The notes under the pieces: model-generated
Database searches by the model: none
Told to the model about the DNA's origin: nothing
The model's input: the letters and a program-made list of their open reading frames with translations, nothing else
Shown: positions 55,101-55,829 of the stretch, one piece after another
How the letters are laid out: every line of letters begins with the position of its first letter
Numbering within the stretch: position 1 is the first letter of the stretch
Translations under genes and position numbers: made by a program
Source of the DNA: Oscillospiraceae bacterium
Lineage (GTDB): Bacteria > Bacillota > Clostridia > Oscillospirales > Ruminococcaceae
Reading direction: 5' to 3'
Length of the DNA stretch: 55,829 nucleotides
Assembly: GCA_015067185.1 (NCBI GenBank)
Contig: SVMZ01000017.1
Coordinates: 1-55,829 of the forward strand

Positions 55101-55829
55101 TAAAATAAGTGGATATACGGCAATTACAAACTATTCCACAGCATATATTAACGGCGGAGAATTTGAAGGCACAGGATATGCAGCCATCAATATGATGGAA
55201 GGTACGCTTGAGGTAACCGGCGGCAGCTTCAGCGGCACTGATAATGAGTATGGCGCTTTCACCGGCCAGGCCAACGGCGAATTTACTGTGGATTATACCG
55301 CAGGTGACCTTGTCTTTAAGGGCGGCGAATTTCCCAATGGCTTTGTTGTCAGTGGTACAACAGCAAACGCCCTCCTTGCAGATGGTTACAAGTTCTATGA
55401 CAAAGACGGCAACAGGGTAACCGTCGAAGACAATGCAACTGAGATTGATGGCTATGTTCAGGTTAAAGAGTACGTTGTTGCTTCTGTAATCGACCAATAC
55501 GGCGGCAAGCATTCCTATAAGACCATTGACGAAGCACTCACAGCAGCAAAGAACATCAATAGCAGCACACTCAAACTGCTGGAGGACATTGAACTTAGCG
55601 AGTATCTGTATATCGACTCCGGCAACTTCACCATTGACCTCAACGGAAAAACTCTTAAAAATGCAAGCTCTTATACGATTCGCATTGCGAATGGTGCAAA
55701 AATTACCATCAAGGATAGCGGTGCAGGCGGTACAGTGCAGACGAATGGCGATGCTTCTTCGGCAATATCGAACGAAGGCAACCTCACCATCGAATCCGGA
55801 ATTTTCAAGGGCTATATTGGTGTCGATAA
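52147..55829 (+). CDS. Giant secreted repeat protein, beta-helix type (3' end outside window)
   Basis: Open for 1227 codons to the window edge. A signal peptide ends at TAIA-31. Residues about 70-120 are a BspA-type leucine-rich-repeat segment (VTTIGNNAFRNCSNLKSVII). Residues about 168-237 look like an InlB-B-type repeat (YTVTVTNDGNGTG, GEEVTLTATPNTGYKF). From about residue 240 the protein is made of large units, each starting with a 'TIDEAITAA...STLKLLDNI...FTIDLNGKTIK' block, followed by rungs of about 20 residues such as TLTIESGNF, KLTVNGGEF and LEVTGGSFTG, typical of a right-handed beta-helix. GGGAGG precedes the ATG. Probably a surface adhesin or glycan-binding protein; wall anchor not seen. 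Confidence 0.88.
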   Translation, partial: MKTTARFTRQIISILLCIAMVFAYAPTTAIAEERTYDGVTGECYYKLDSEGNLIIWGNGAISGNTFGSNTDITSVVIEEGVTTIGNNAFRNCSNLKSVIIPSSVTAIGNNAFASSGLTTAEYWGTTEPMGASNVFFDTLLLCVNVPTTYDSEVFCGVMAKKTLELVTAYTVTVTNDGNGTGAATPASAAEGEEVTLTATPNTGYKFKEWQVVSGGVTVAEDKFTMGTENVEIKAVFEELSYEASLTVDGVTTNYLTFDEAHAAADEAVGGGAATDKVILKLLKDATVYNGKTFLNGFTLDLNGFTLVPDGGYNYVVNSGYSTIITDSSAGGDGVLKSNISTVVWNAGTLTILGGEFESTNYIYDSVYNNGTLNVKGGIFPGDILNDTSSSASINIYDGVFCDKVGNSGGNGTVNIYGGTFEAASNIYLFSGGTVIIKGGTFKSRLPFELLSNKENVFITISGGAFTNGIELYDGSSPEQYLDDGCAFVDKDGNTVTGDSLKTTPVTVESLYEASVTDKDGNKLSGSPYATIDQAITAAKGSEGSTLKLLDSIERDSQLYIDSGKFTIDLNGKTIKRANGPVITVASGADITIKDSGMGGTVYGDGDTSDAIDNVGTLTIESGNFYGYRGVYNRSGGKLTVNGGEFKGSHVAIYSLDGTVELYDGVFDGGNSGICNGDGNVITVYGGRISGEQGIVSHSTAYIKGGEVEGTGYAAINMMEGTLEVTGGSFTGLDEFGHLTGQASGGEFTVDYTAGDLIFKGGEFPNGLVVSGTTANALLAEDYKFYDKDDNRVTVADDVTKIDGYVQVKECVVASVTDVFGNELSYKAIDEAITAAQGSEGSTLKLMDNIDISSKLYIYYGKFTIDLNGKTIKSLTENVFYINSNAEITIKDSGAGGTVQTNGDASSAISNEGNLTIESGIFKGYIGVDNRVTGILTIKNGKFESGTSAIWNYGIAHLYNGVFEGKGDYASGIQNSSDGVLYVYDGKISGYTAITNYSTAYINGGEFEGTGYAAINMMEGTLEVTGGSFSGTDNEYGAFTGQANGEFTVDYTAGDLVFKGGEFPNGFVVSGTTANALLADGYKFYDKDGNRVTVEDNATEIDGYVQVKEYVVASVIDQYGGKHSYKTIDEALTAAKNINSSTLKLLEDIELSEYLYIDSGNFTIDLNGKTLKNASSYTIRIANGAKITIKDSGAGGTVQTNGDASSAISNEGNLTIESGIFKGYIGVD
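52981..55829 (+). repeat. In-frame long repeat units in the surface protein
   Basis: The 'LKLL' landmark of each unit falls at 52981, 53779, 54670 and 55567, which gives periods of 798, 891 and 897 bp (266, 297 and 299 codons). Units three and four share near-identical DNA: 54808-54932 and 55705-55829 differ at one base in 125, and 54266-54334 and 55163-55231 (units two and three) are identical over 69 bp. All spacings are multiples of three, so recombination between units keeps the frame. Confidence 0.9.

Noticed and set aside
52981-55829. The long direct repeats considered as a CRISPR array
   Set aside because: Repeats are about 800-900 bp apart, lie in one open frame and encode protein rungs; there are no short spacers or cas genes.

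Overview
The window looks like a chromosome segment of an anaerobic Clostridia (Firmicutes) species, probably a gut commensal. The groESL operon has a CIRCE element. Most genes have strong AGGAGG-type ribosome binding sites and sigma-A promoters (TTGACA-N17-TATAAT), and intrinsic terminators are abundant. The carbohydrate transporters, AraC regulators, sialidase-like and fucose genes fit a life on plant or host glycans. This placement is inferred from gene families only; there is no rRNA or tRNA in the window, and no CRISPR array.

Layout. 1-2051 (minus): a partial FAD oxidoreductase, one base overlapping an upstream gene that looks like a catalytically dead GGDEF-EAL protein. 2221-4333 (plus): the CIRCE-controlled groES-groEL operon. 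4356-8668: an S51 peptidase, a glycerol-1-phosphate dehydrogenase (egsA/araM), a metallo-beta-lactamase-fold protein with a glycosidase-type N-terminal domain, and tspO. 8688-14675: a D,D-carboxypeptidase, then a LacI regulator divergent from a ceramidase-like hydrolase, then a sodium-coupled (NSS) transporter. 14691-17674: the trkA-trkH potassium uptake operon. 17814-20826: a DUF11 protein without signal peptide, mntP behind a yybP-ykoY manganese riboswitch, and a split two-gene chromate-type transporter. 20921-28169: a Nudix-PPOX fusion and an oligosaccharide ABC operon that ends with a membrane-anchored AraC regulator. 28419-33010: uracil permease, a metallophosphoesterase, and paaK with an ACT-domain gene.

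33061-48635 is the metabolic core. One long leftward transcription unit runs GH106-like glycosidase, AlkD-like repair protein, ferredoxin:thioredoxin reductase catalytic chain, thioredoxin. It is followed by a DeoR regulator divergent from a SIS-domain sugar isomerase, a sialidase-like/AraC pair, L-fucose isomerase divergent from its own AraC regulator, an XRE/zinc-ribbon/methyltransferase fusion, and two overlapping Gfo/Idh/MocA dehydrogenases divergent from another AraC regulator. Regulators sit beside the enzymes they probably control, so the region reads as several small independently switched sugar-use modules.

48657-55829: a membrane protein with a DUF6273-like C-terminus, a HAD phosphatase, then an accessory stretch holding two decayed genes (a frameshifted TetR regulator and a four-helix-bundle/S23-type gene with a frameshift and three stops). 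The window ends inside a very large secreted repeat protein with a signal peptide, a leucine-rich-repeat segment, and at least four roughly 266-299-residue beta-helix units, some nearly identical at the DNA level.

No complete new defence or mobile system was found. The best candidates for new biology are the domain fusions (MBL with a glycosidase-type domain, Nudix-PPOX, XRE-zinc ribbon-methyltransferase), the degenerate GGDEF-EAL protein, the glycosidase-repair-redox operon, and the recombining surface protein.
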